The translations under genes and the position numbers were made by a program. This document shows positions 42,535-50,498 of a stretch of 64,000 bases of DNA, in pieces (the stretch's first letter is position 1; every line of letters starts with the position of its first letter). Under the pieces are notes generated by a model, which worked only from the letters and a program-made list of their open reading frames with translations, ran no database searches and was not told the DNA's origin. Source of the DNA: JAKACA01 sp050010115 (GTDB lineage: Bacteria; Actinomycetota; Acidimicrobiia; Acidimicrobiales; Bog-793). The DNA lies in contig JBEKLQ010000004.1 in NCBI GenBank assembly GCA_050010115.1, positions 7,113 through 71,112 on the forward strand. The letters are read 5' to 3'.

Positions 42535-43925
42535 TCCGCGCGGAACAGCTCCGGCGCGCTGGACTTGCCCTGGCGGAGCAGATAGGCCCACACCAGCAGG
42601 TTCACGGGGTAGATCAGGTAGCCGAAACGCGACGCCGGCGCCATGAGCATCAACCCCACGATGGCAAGCCCTGTGAAGCGAGCGACTGCTGCCGGCGAGC
42701 GGGGTCGCCACTTGACGAGCGCTGCGAGGATGACGACCGCGCTCCCTCCGACCAGCCCGGCCGTCAGCGGTGTCTTCAACTTCGGAAGCAGCCGCACGAG
42801 CAACGGGCCCGGGAGCGGGCTCTGGGCAGGCGAGTGGACCGACGCCAGCCCGAGCGGGAACTCGACGACGTTCACCAGGAATGAGTGAGGGCCGAGCACG
42901 ATCCCCGCTCCCAGGATCGGGAGCATGACCACCAGCGCAGCAAACCCGTACCGTCCGTAGGCGGGGCGGCCCTCCCGGTCCTGGACCCCGAACGCCAGCA
43001 GGACGAGTAGGCCCCAGGCGGAGAACTTGAGCGTCGCTGCCAGGCCCACGGCGACACCAGAGAGATAGGGCTGGCGCCGGATCGCCAGCACGAGCGACAA
43101 CAACATGAGCGCAAGGACCGGGAGGTCGTCACCACCGGTGACGAACAGCAACGACCCGGTCGGCAACACGACGAGCACCTGGAACGCCCGCCAGCGCCGC
43201 TCGGGCTCCGTGGCCAGAAGTGCGAGCGCCACGATCACGACGAGAAGCGTGAACCCGGTGAGGGCGACGCGGGCATCGGCCAGCTCTGCCGGGATGTGCA
43301 ACGCGTTGGCCACCCCGAACGCCGCCATCGCCGGCAGGTACGGGAAGAATGCGGTGGCATCGAGCGTGTGATTATCGGTCCACGGTGAGTTGCCCGGCGC
43401 CGTCGGGTTCGCGGGGTAGGGGTCGTGGCCGTTCATCGCCCGGTCACCCGCCCGCTCGATGACCGCCACCTCCGGCTGCGCGTGGGCGCCGTGGGCACCG
43501 TTGGCCCTGAAGACCAGCTGCGTCGTCAGCGGGACGAACACGGCGAACACGAGCAGGCCGACGATGACGCCGGCTCGGACACGATCGCCCGAGCCGTGGA
43601 GGACCCGGCTCAGCGCGCCTCGCAGGCCCCTGCCGTCGAGGGCCACCGGTTCGACGCTCCCCGCCAGAGCTACCAGGCTCGCCGTGCGGCTGCGATGCCG
43701 CACGACCAGCTCACACACGAGCGCCGCAAGCAGGTATGGACCGATGGTGGCAGCCGCCCACTCGCGGTAGTCGTTCGACACGGCGAGCACCAGCGTCCCG
43801 ACAGCCAGGATCCCCGAGCCGAGGTAGAGCAAGGCATCCTGCCGGAGCACCGGCAGCGCCGCGAACCAACCCCACACGGCCTTCGCCGACGCCCACAGCG
43901 ATCTCAGTGGCCGAATGTGACCCAA
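42510..43925 (-). CDS. Polytopic membrane protein, GT87/DUF2029-like glycosyltransferase candidate
   Basis: A 471-residue protein with about 10-12 transmembrane helices. It has a large early extracytoplasmic loop containing NPTAPGNSPWTDNHTLDATAFFPYLPAMAAF, reminiscent of polyprenyl-phosphate-mannose-dependent mannosyltransferases, and later helices such as GVAVGLAATLKFSAWGLLVLLAFGV (the LK-F/W motif typical of such GT-C enzymes). The start is TTG at 43925, with GGGGAGG about 10 nt upstream. A seven-copy TGGGC repeat lies 55-90 nt upstream of the start. Confidence 0.75.
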   Translation of the reverse strand: MGHIRPLRSLWASAKAVWGWFAALPVLRQDALLYLGSGILAVGTLVLAVSNDYREWAAATIGPYLLAALVCELVVRHRSRTASLVALAGSVEPVALDGRGLRGALSRVLHGSGDRVRAGVIVGLLVFAVFVPLTTQLVFRANGAHGAHAQPEVAVIERAGDRAMNGHDPYPANPTAPGNSPWTDNHTLDATAFFPYLPAMAAFGVANALHIPAELADARVALTGFTLLVVIVALALLATEPERRWRAFQVLVVLPTGSLLFVTGGDDLPVLALMLLSLVLAIRRQPYLSGVAVGLAATLKFSAWGLLVLLAFGVQDREGRPAYGRYGFAALVVMLPILGAGIVLGPHSFLVNVVEFPLGLASVHSPAQSPLPGPLLVRLLPKLKTPLTAGLVGGSAVVILAALVKWRPRSPAAVARFTGLAIVGLMLMAPASRFGYLIYPVNLLVWAYLLRQGKSSAPELFRADQLASPTW

Positions 43926-43980
43926 CGCCCCATGCCTCCCCTCGCATGGTAAACGCCCGGCGGCATCGCCGCTGGAGGGC

Positions 43981-44015
43981 TGGGCTGGGCTGGGCTGGGC
44001 TGGGCTGGGCTGGGC
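43981..44015. repeat. Pentanucleotide microsatellite, 7 x TGGGC
   Basis: Seven perfect copies of TGGGC fill 35 nt between the 3' end of the peroxiredoxin gene and the 5' end of the membrane glycosyltransferase-like gene, both on the minus strand. Slippage would change spacing in steps of 5 nt in the upstream region of the latter, outside any coding frame. Confidence 0.95.
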
Positions 44016-44030
44016 GAGCCGGCGGCCTGG

Positions 44031-44666
44031 TTAGCGGTTGGGCTGCGGCGTGTAACGCAGGTACGGCTTGACAGCCGTGAACCCCTTCGGGAACTTCTCC
44101 TTCGCCGTGTCGTCGTCGACCGCCGGGACGATGATGACGTCCTCGCCCTCGTGCCAGTTCACCGGTGTGGCCACCGAGTAGTTGGCGGTCAGCTGGAGGG
44201 AGTCCAGGACGCGCAGGATCTCCTCGAAGTTGCGCCCGGTGCTGGCCGGGTAAGTAATCGTGAGCTTGACCTTCTTGTCAGGGCCGATGATGAACACCGA
44301 GCGCACGGTGAGCGTGTTGTCCGCCTTGGGGTGGATCATCCCGTAGAGCTCCGCCACCTTGCGGCTCTCGTCACCGATGAGCGGGTAGTTCAGCTTGTGG
44401 CCGGTGACGTCCTCGATGTCCTGGCTCCACTTGTGGTGCGAGTCCACCGAGTCGACCGAGACGCCGATGACCTTGGCGCCGCGCTTGGCGAACTCGTCCT
44501 TCAGCCGTGAGACCTCGCCCAGCTCGGTCGTGCAGACCGGGGTGAAATCCTTCGGGTGCGAGAAGAGGACGCCCCAGCCGTCACCCAACCACTCGTGGAA
44601 GCTGATCTCGCCTTCGGTCGTGTCAGACGTGAAGTCCGGGGCGGTGTCGCCCAGTTGCAGAGCCAT
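44031..44666 (-). CDS. Peroxiredoxin, 1-Cys (Prx6) type
   Basis: Thiol peroxidase of 211 residues that reduces hydroperoxides. GDTAPDFTSDTTEGEISFHEWLGDGWGVLFSHPKDFTPVCTTELGEV carries the peroxidatic Cys in PVCTTE. The long C-terminal arm (VATPVNWHEGEDVIIVPAVDDDTAKEKFPKGF and PYLRYTPQP) is the Prx6 signature and there is no resolving Cys in the usual place. The ATG at 44666 has AGGAGA about 8 nt upstream; an open extension to 44804 is not family sequence. Confidence 0.95.
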   Translation of the reverse strand: MALQLGDTAPDFTSDTTEGEISFHEWLGDGWGVLFSHPKDFTPVCTTELGEVSRLKDEFAKRGAKVIGVSVDSVDSHHKWSQDIEDVTGHKLNYPLIGDESRKVAELYGMIHPKADNTLTVRSVFIIGPDKKVKLTITYPASTGRNFEEILRVLDSLQLTANYSVATPVNWHEGEDVIIVPAVDDDTAKEKFPKGFTAVKPYLRYTPQPNR

Positions 44667-44887
44667 GTCATATCTCCTGTCGTGCTGTCGTGGGTGGTGC
44701 TGGATCGGCCGGGTCAGGCCACCGGAAGCGATGTGCCCCATCCCGGCCAATGCCGATGACATTAGTCGGGTATCCGGACGCCCATGTCGCCGGTGACGAT
44801 GCATCCCGACCGGCCCTCATGACACAGTACGACGCCGCCTGCCTCGACCGGCACCGGTCGCCACCAGGGCGGCGCGCACCCCGTTCG

Positions 44888-44893
44888 TAGGGT
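44888..44893 (+). promoter_or_regulatory. Leaderless -10 box of the ComF-like gene
   Basis: TAGGGT ends 7 nt before the ATG at 44901, placing the transcript start at the codon. The preceding 220 nt between this gene and the divergent peroxiredoxin gene show no other clear signal. Confidence 0.5.
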
Positions 44894-44900
44894 AGGCCGC

Positions 44901-45782
44901 ATGGCTTGTCCTGAGCGTCGTGAGGAGATGGGGCCGGTCCCGTTGGGCGGCAGGGTGCCCGTGCCGGCGACGGGTGCAATCAGCTTGGCGCCCGGTGTCT
45001 ACGGGGTCTGCGCCGTCTGCCACGGTCCTGCTGCCGCGGGCCATCGGGTGTGCTGGAGCTGCCACGTGGTCGGCGCTCAGCTAGGTGGCCAACCTGCCCC
45101 GGTCGTACCGGTGTTCCTCTTCGCGCTCGGCTCACCGGTGCACCGAGCGCTCGTGGGCTACAAAGCCGGCGTCACGCCGGCCGGACGGGCGGCGCGCACC
45201 CAGTCGCTCGCCACCGTCCTGGCAGAGTTCCTGGCGGCCCACTCGGCATGCCTCCTCAGCTGCAGCCCGCGCCCACGACCAGCCCTCGTGGTGCCGGTCC
45301 CCTCGTCGATCGGAGGACGACCGTCCTGGCACGGCCGCCACCCGGTCGCGTCACTCTGTGAACAGGCACTCGACCTGAGCCCCGAGGCGGCGCCGGACCT
45401 CGAGATCGCCGAGATCCTCCGAGCCGGTGCCCGGCCACCGGCGAGGTTGGACGCGCGGGTGGGGGGATACGACGTGGATCGTTTGGTGGACGTGCGGGGC
45501 CGCTCGGCGGTCGTCCTCGACGACGTGCTCACATCGGGCTCGCGTGCCTTGAGCGCAGCGGCGGCGCTGAGTGCGGCGGGGGTGCGGGTGACGGCTGTCG
45601 TTGCGCTCGGGCGGCTCGTGCGTCCCGACCACAACGTCGCCACCGCCCGGTTCTGGTCAGACCAGTCCGCCGAGCCGTTCGATCCGTCACGGTGCACACG
45701 CTGCGCCACCGATCCAGTCTCCCGACCGGTCGTCGCCTGGCGCCGGCAGCAGGTGACCATCTCCGAGCGGCTGGTGGCCTGA
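44901..45782 (+). CDS. ComF-like phosphoribosyltransferase family protein
   Basis: A 293-residue protein with a type I PRTase fold. The PRPP-binding loop is VVLDDVLTSGSRALSAAAAL at about residues 203-222. An N-terminal CAVCHG and CWSC pair and a C-terminal CTRCATD could bind zinc, as in ComF proteins. ALGSPVHRALVGYKAG matches the ComF region before the transferase core. In competence-capable bacteria ComF is needed for DNA uptake; no other competence gene is seen here, so the role is open. Start chosen at ATG 44901, consistent with a leaderless promoter. Confidence 0.85.
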   Translation: MACPERREEMGPVPLGGRVPVPATGAISLAPGVYGVCAVCHGPAAAGHRVCWSCHVVGAQLGGQPAPVVPVFLFALGSPVHRALVGYKAGVTPAGRAARTQSLATVLAEFLAAHSACLLSCSPRPRPALVVPVPSSIGGRPSWHGRHPVASLCEQALDLSPEAAPDLEIAEILRAGARPPARLDARVGGYDVDRLVDVRGRSAVVLDDVLTSGSRALSAAAALSAAGVRVTAVVALGRLVRPDHNVATARFWSDQSAEPFDPSRCTRCATDPVSRPVVAWRRQQVTISERLVA

Positions 45783-45793
45783 TGCTCCGCCGC

Positions 45794-46654
45794 TCAGGAC
45801 AGCAGCAGCTTCGCAAACCGTGCCGACACGAGGCGCAGGCCGGCGAGACCCATCGCCGTGAGATACGCCACGTGAGCGGCCAACGCCCACCCGATCTGGC
45901 CGGCGTCCAGCTCCCGCAGCAGCGCCACGCCCTGGTACAGCGGCGAACAAGTCACGACGAACTGGATCCAACCCGGGTAGATCGACAGCGGGTAGAAGAC
46001 GGCCGAGAACAAGAACAGCGGCATGATCGCGAGGAAGAAGAAGTCGAAGTCCTGGAAGTTCCGCATGTAGGTCGTGAGCCCCATCCCCACGCCTCCGAAG
46101 GCGAAGCCGATCAGCGACGCCGAGGGGAAGCACAGCACGGCCCACGGGCTCACGACGAGCCCCATGACCGCCATGACGATGAGGAACGTCGTGGAGTACA
46201 GCGAGCCCCGGATCAGCGCCCATCCGAGCTCGCCCAGCGCGATGTCGCGTACCCGCAGCGGGGTCGCCAGCAGGGCGTCGTAGACCTTGGTGATCTTCAG
46301 CTTGAAGAAGATGTTGAAGGTGGCGTCGAACAGGGCGCCGTTCATCGCCGACGATGCCAGCAGGCCGGGGGCGACGTAGGTGGCATAGGTCACGTCGCGC
46401 CCGTTCAGCTGCAGGTGCCCGACGAGATGGTTGAGCCCGAGGCCGATCGAGAGCAGGTAGAACAACGGCTCGAAGAAACCCGACACCAAGAACATCCAGC
46501 CGCGCCGGTAGGCCCTCACGTTGCGCGCCACCACGCGCCGCGCTCGGCCCGTGCCGAATCCCACCGTCGGGAGCACCCGCACGGGCAGCGAGACCGAGCC
46601 CTGCTCGCCGAGCGCCGCTCGCATAGCGAGCGTCAGGTCCCGCCAGGACCTCAC
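45794..46654 (-). CDS. ABC-2 type transporter permease
   Basis: Integral membrane permease of about 286 residues with six helices. FLVSGFFEPLFYLLSIGLGLNHLVG and the later FFFLAIMPLFLFSAVFYPLSIYPGWIQFVVTCSPLYQGVALLREL are the ABC-2/NodJ signatures. GTG at 46654 overlaps the stop of the preceding permease (GTGA). The frame is open upstream to 47158 but that reads the other permease in a wrong frame. Together with the next two genes it forms an export system of the daunorubicin/NodIJ type, with unknown cargo. Confidence 0.92.
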   Translation of the reverse strand: MRSWRDLTLAMRAALGEQGSVSLPVRVLPTVGFGTGRARRVVARNVRAYRRGWMFLVSGFFEPLFYLLSIGLGLNHLVGHLQLNGRDVTYATYVAPGLLASSAMNGALFDATFNIFFKLKITKVYDALLATPLRVRDIALGELGWALIRGSLYSTTFLIVMAVMGLVVSPWAVLCFPSASLIGFAFGGVGMGLTTYMRNFQDFDFFFLAIMPLFLFSAVFYPLSIYPGWIQFVVTCSPLYQGVALLRELDAGQIGWALAAHVAYLTAMGLAGLRLVSARFAKLLLS

Positions 46655-47475
46655 TGCCACAACCGCCTCGTGTAGGTGCGCCGGCCCCAAGCAAGGCCGA
46701 TCACGACGAGTGCCCCGAGATAAGCAACGTGCACGAGCCCCTCGGCGAGACCGAGCCTGCCGAGCACGAGGCCTCGGCACAGCGTCACGCCGTGGTACAG
46801 CGGCGTCAAGCTGGCGATGACCTGCAGCCAACCGGGCAGTTGGGACAAGGGGAAGAATGTGCCCGAGAAGAGGAACAGCGGGATTATCGCCATCCGGTAG
46901 ATGATGGCGAAGGCGTGGTCGTTCTCCTGGGAAGCGGAGAACGCCGTCATCGGGGCCGCGAAAGCCAGGCCCGTGAGCACCGCGCACGGCATCGCCAGGA
47001 TCGCCCACCAGGAGTGAACGTCGCCGAAGGCGGCGATGATCGCGAGGAAGACCGTCGCTGCGACCGTCAGGCGTGTGGCGATCCAGGCCAGGTGCCCGAC
47101 CTGGATGTCCCGCACCCGGATCGGTGACGAGACCATGGCGAAGTACGTGCGGTCCCACTTGACACCCGACATCACGGGGTAGGTCGACTCGCTTTCACCC
47201 ATCTGCATGGCGGTCGCCGCCAGCAGGCCGGGAGCGATGAACTGGACGTAGGTGAACCCGCCGAGCCGGCTGAGCCCGGCCCCGCCCGTGAGGTGCCGGT
47301 CGACGAGATGGCCGAGCCCGACGCCCATCGCCACCAGGTACAGCAGCGGGTAGAGGAAGCTCGTGGTGAGCGTCCCGCGCCAGGTGCGCTTGTAACGCAG
47401 CAGCATGTAGCCGTACACGCGGCGTGCACCGAAGACGCCCCCGTCACGGGAAGGGTCGAACGGGACAGCGCTCAA
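46651..47475 (-). CDS. ABC-2 type transporter permease
   Basis: Permease of 274 residues, related to but clearly different from the downstream one. LTTSFLYPLLYLVAMGVGLGHLVDRHL begins the membrane domain; IIYRMAIIPLFLFSGTFFPLSQLPGWLQVIASLTPLYHGVTLCRGL is the ABC-2 signature. ATGA overlap with the ATPase stop at 47472. Two different permeases suggest a heterodimeric channel served by one ATPase. Confidence 0.92.
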   Translation of the reverse strand: MSAVPFDPSRDGGVFGARRVYGYMLLRYKRTWRGTLTTSFLYPLLYLVAMGVGLGHLVDRHLTGGAGLSRLGGFTYVQFIAPGLLAATAMQMGESESTYPVMSGVKWDRTYFAMVSSPIRVRDIQVGHLAWIATRLTVAATVFLAIIAAFGDVHSWWAILAMPCAVLTGLAFAAPMTAFSASQENDHAFAIIYRMAIIPLFLFSGTFFPLSQLPGWLQVIASLTPLYHGVTLCRGLVLGRLGLAEGLVHVAYLGALVVIGLAWGRRTYTRRLWQ

Positions 47476-48461
47476 TCGACGAGGCTCCTGCCTGTCAAGC
47501 GGAGGAACACGTCCTCCAGCGTGGACCGCCGGACGAGTGCGCTCTCGGGCCGGTAACCGGCCGTGTGGACGGCGTGCATGACCTCGTCGCCATCGTCCGC
47601 GTACAGAAGCAGCCGGTCGGCCAGAACCTCGATACGTGGCGCGAAGTCGATGAGTTGGCGGCCCACCGCTTCGTTCTCGTCAGCACCGAAGCGCAGCTCC
47701 ACCACCTCACGGCTCGACCACTGCTCGATCAGCGCCGGGGGCGATCCGTGGGCGGCGATGCGCCCGCGATCCATCACGACGAGCCGGTCGCACAGCTGCT
47801 CGGCCTCGTCCATGTAGTGCGTGGTGATGATGAGCGTCACGCCCCGTTGCTTCAGGCGGTACAGCCGATCCCAGAGCAGGTGCCGAGCTTGGGGGTCGAG
47901 CCCGGTCGTCGGCTCGTCGAGGATCACGAGCTCGGGGTCTGACACGAGCGCCCGGGCGATCGTGAGCCGTCGCTTCATCCCGCCGCTCAAGTTGTCGACC
48001 TGATCGTCGCCCCGCTCGGTGAGCTGGGCGAATTCGAGGAGCTCCTCCACGCGCTCACGGACGAGTTGCTTCGGTAGGTCGAAGTAGCGGCCGTACAGGT
48101 ACAGGTTGTCCCTAACTGTCAGCTCGAGGTCGAGCGTGTCCTCCTGGGGCACGAGGCCGAGCCGCGCCCGGATCCGGGAGCCCTCCGTGGCGGGATCCAT
48201 GCCGAGCACCTGAAGCATCCCACCGGAGATGGGCGACAGGCAGGAGATCATCCGCATGGTGGATGTCTTGCCGGCTCCGTTCGGTCCGAGGAACCCGAAC
48301 GCCTCTCCCCGCTCGATCTCGAAGCTCACGCCGTCGACCGCCGTGATGGACCCAAAACGCTTCGTCAGCTCACGCGCCACGACCACCGGCCCCGAGCCGT
48401 CTGCGACGGTGGGCTGCAGGTTCGTCTTGCCGGCTGGAACAGCCGCGTCGGGGCCGCGCAC
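47472..48461 (-). CDS. ABC transporter ATP-binding protein (DrrA/NodI type)
   Basis: Exporter ATPase of 329 residues. Walker A is GPNGAGKTSTMRMI, the Q-loop VPQEDTLD, the signature LSGGMKRRLTIARAL, Walker B LVILDEPTTGLDPQ, and the switch His follows in IITTHYMDEAEQL. A C-terminal extension after about residue 230 matches the DrrA-type regulatory tail. The start is GTG at 48461, in a head-to-tail array with two permeases. It lies downstream of an LLM enzyme gene by 24 nt and may be co-transcribed with it. Confidence 0.95.
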   Translation of the reverse strand: MRGPDAAVPAGKTNLQPTVADGSGPVVVARELTKRFGSITAVDGVSFEIERGEAFGFLGPNGAGKTSTMRMISCLSPISGGMLQVLGMDPATEGSRIRARLGLVPQEDTLDLELTVRDNLYLYGRYFDLPKQLVRERVEELLEFAQLTERGDDQVDNLSGGMKRRLTIARALVSDPELVILDEPTTGLDPQARHLLWDRLYRLKQRGVTLIITTHYMDEAEQLCDRLVVMDRGRIAAHGSPPALIEQWSSREVVELRFGADENEAVGRQLIDFAPRIEVLADRLLLYADDGDEVMHAVHTAGYRPESALVRRSTLEDVFLRLTGRSLVD

Positions 48462-48485
48462 CGGTCGAAGTTACCGCGCCGGCCG

Positions 48486-49352
48486 TCAGGCTCCCGTGAC
48501 GACGACTTCGGCGGCGCGCTTCAGCGCCCCAATGTGAGCGTCGGCGCCGCGCAGCCCTGCACCCATGGTGTTGATCGACACCTGGGTCGCGCCCGCCTCC
48601 TGCCACCGGCTGACGTGCTGGGCCAGCTTCTCCGGGCTCGAGCCCGCATCGAGCCGCCCTTCCATGCCGATCGAGGCGGGGTCGCGACCCGCCTGGATGG
48701 CTCCCGATCGGACTTGCTCAGCAGCTTGCTCCAGGCCGTGGCCGGGGACCACTTGAGGAAACCAGCCGTCAGCCAACCGGCCGGCCCTCCGCAGCGCCGG
48801 CTCGCTCATGGCACCCACCCAGACCGGGATCGGGCGCTGGGTCGGGAGCGGGCACAGGCCGGCCCCGGTGACCCGCTCGTAGCGCCCCTCGAACGTCACG
48901 CTCTCTTCGGTCCACAAGCGCCGCAGCAGGATGATCTGCTCCTCCAGCCGGCGGCCCCGGTTCGAGAAGTCCTTGCCCAGCGCGTCGTACTCGACGTGGT
49001 TCCAGCCGATCCCGAGACCGAGACGGAGGCGCCCGCCGCTCAAGAGATCGACCTCGGCTGCCTGCTTGGCGAGGAGGGCCGTCTGGCGCTGCGGGGCGAT
49101 GAGGATGCCCGTGACGAGTCCCAGGTGGGTGATACCGGCAAGGAAGCCGAAGGTCACGAGGGGCTCGTGGAACGTGCTGTGGAGGTCATAGGGACCCTGC
49201 CAGTTCTCGTGCACGCTCGTATCGGCCCCGAGCACGTGGTCGTAGGCGAGCACATGGCTGAACCCGAGCGCTTCGGCAGCTTCGCCGTAGGCACGCACGG
49301 CCCCGGCGTCGGGTCCGATCTCGGTCTGGGGGAAGACGACTCCGATGTTCAC
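48486..49352 (-). CDS. LLM class F420-dependent oxidoreductase
   Basis: Luciferase-like oxidoreductase of 288 residues: NIGVVFPQTEIGPDAGAVRAYGEAAEALGFSHVLAYDHV at the N-terminus, LLSGGRLRLGLGIGWNHVEYDALG after the fourth strand, and RPIPVWVGAMSEPALRRAGRLADGW. The GTG start at 49352 abuts the GTG of the divergent truncated carboxylase fragment. Downstream by 24 nt is the ABC exporter, so the enzyme might act on the exported compound, which is speculative. Confidence 0.9.
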   Translation of the reverse strand: MNIGVVFPQTEIGPDAGAVRAYGEAAEALGFSHVLAYDHVLGADTSVHENWQGPYDLHSTFHEPLVTFGFLAGITHLGLVTGILIAPQRQTALLAKQAAEVDLLSGGRLRLGLGIGWNHVEYDALGKDFSNRGRRLEEQIILLRRLWTEESVTFEGRYERVTGAGLCPLPTQRPIPVWVGAMSEPALRRAGRLADGWFPQVVPGHGLEQAAEQVRSGAIQAGRDPASIGMEGRLDAGSSPEKLAQHVSRWQEAGATQVSINTMGAGLRGADAHIGALKRAAEVVVTGA

Positions 49353-49697
49353 GTGTCCGATTCTGTACGGTTGCGCGTTCGCGCCGAGCGGAAACGCTCA
49401 CGATTTGGGAAGGAGCCTGGTGCCGGTCCTGAGAGCCGTATCGACACCTCCAGCGAGACCTACGCCGCCAATCGGCGGGCCCCGCTCGACCTCCTCGCGG
49501 TCGTGAACGAGCAACTGGTGCTCGGCCATGACGGCGGCGGGGAGCGCTACAGGGAACGCCACCGGGCGCGGAGCAAGTTCGGCGTCCGCGAGCGGATCGA
49601 GTTGCTGCTCGACCGCGATACCGCCCTCTTGGAGCTGTCACCGCTCGCCGCCTGGGGCAGCGACGCGCTGCTGGCCGTGATCGGACCCGCAGAATGA
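49353..49697 (+). pseudogene. Truncated acyl-CoA carboxylase beta subunit (5' fragment)
   Basis: The frame encodes RIDTSSETYAANRRAPLDLL and RHRARSKFGVRERIELLLDR, then LELSPLAAWGSD, which is the N-terminus of biotin-dependent propionyl/acetyl-CoA carboxyltransferase subunits. It then ends after DALLAVIGPAE, where intact proteins continue for more than 400 residues. A good AAGGAG at 49410-49415 precedes a GTG at 49420 that is out of frame with the family sequence, so a frameshift next to the start is also likely. The stop overlaps the ATG of the next gene. Confidence 0.8.
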
Positions 49698-50485
49698 CGG
49701 CGATGTCCAGGCGGAGGCTGCTCCAAGGTGGCGGCCTGGCGGTGCTGGCCGCCTTGCTGCCACCCGAGTTGCTCGCGGGCTGCACGACGTCGACAGCGAC
49801 GTTGTCGACGTCCTCGCAGCCGCCAACGACCCATCCGCTGACCTCGGCCCCCCGGACGTTGCTGGTGTTCGACGCCCACGAGGCCGCCGTCGTCACCGAT
49901 GCCACAGCTCGCCTCATCCCCGGGCCGATGGACGACCCGGCGGAGGCCGGCCACCCAGGGGCGCGGGAGGCGAACGTCACGAGGTACATCGACACGCTCC
50001 TCGGCGCGTTGTCGGTGACCCCGCAGGCCGTCTTCGCCGGCGGCCCGTTCAGCAACCGGGCTGGCAACGCCACCGACGACATGGCTCGTTTCATCGGGCT
50101 CGGGCCCGCAGAGGCGGCCGGCTGGAAGCTTCGGCTGGCGAGCTACCAGGCGCAATACCGGCGTGGCGTTCCCGCGCTCGACCGCCTGGCCGGCGGGGAC
50201 TTCACCACCGCCTCCGACGACGACAAGGACGCGGTGCTCGTCAAGGATCCAGGCGGCTTCGTCACGTTGATGTTCGGCCACGCCATCGAGGCGATGTACT
50301 CCTGCCCGGAGTACGGGGGCAACGAGGACCTGGTGGGTTGGATCGACATCAAGTTCCCCGGCGACTGCCAGCCGCGTGGCTACACCCCGAGCGAGGTCAC
50401 GAATTCCGACGGGCCGGACGCCTACGTTCCCGATGGGAGTGCCGCCGAACTGCTGGGACTCATGCGGGCATCGAGCGGCAAGTGA
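49694..50485 (+). CDS. Gluconate 2-dehydrogenase subunit 3-like protein with Tat signal/lipobox
   Basis: A 263-residue small subunit of a membrane-bound dehydrogenase. MSRRRLLQGGGLAVLAALLPPELLAGCTTS has the twin-arginine pattern and a lipobox-like LLAGC, so it is probably exported by Tat and lipid-anchored. The later part (TLLGALSVTPQAVFAGGPFSN; PGGFVTLMFGHAIEAMYSCPEYGGNEDLVGWIDIKFPGDCQPRGY) fits the subunit 3 family. It is 13 nt upstream of the GMC dehydrogenase, which lacks a signal peptide and would be carried out with it. Confidence 0.88.
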   Translation: MTAMSRRRLLQGGGLAVLAALLPPELLAGCTTSTATLSTSSQPPTTHPLTSAPRTLLVFDAHEAAVVTDATARLIPGPMDDPAEAGHPGAREANVTRYIDTLLGALSVTPQAVFAGGPFSNRAGNATDDMARFIGLGPAEAAGWKLRLASYQAQYRRGVPALDRLAGGDFTTASDDDKDAVLVKDPGGFVTLMFGHAIEAMYSCPEYGGNEDLVGWIDIKFPGDCQPRGYTPSEVTNSDGPDAYVPDGSAAELLGLMRASSGK

Positions 50486-50498
50486 GAGTGGACGAGCG

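Noticed and set aside
45687..46694. Open frames in two further phases over the ABC permease genes
   Set aside because: They carry no membrane segments and are Arg/Gly-rich shadows of the permeases.
48534..49352. Upstream part of a 387-codon plus frame ending in the carboxylase fragment
   Set aside because: Only the portion after about 49353 is carboxylase-like. The rest is antisense to the LLM gene.
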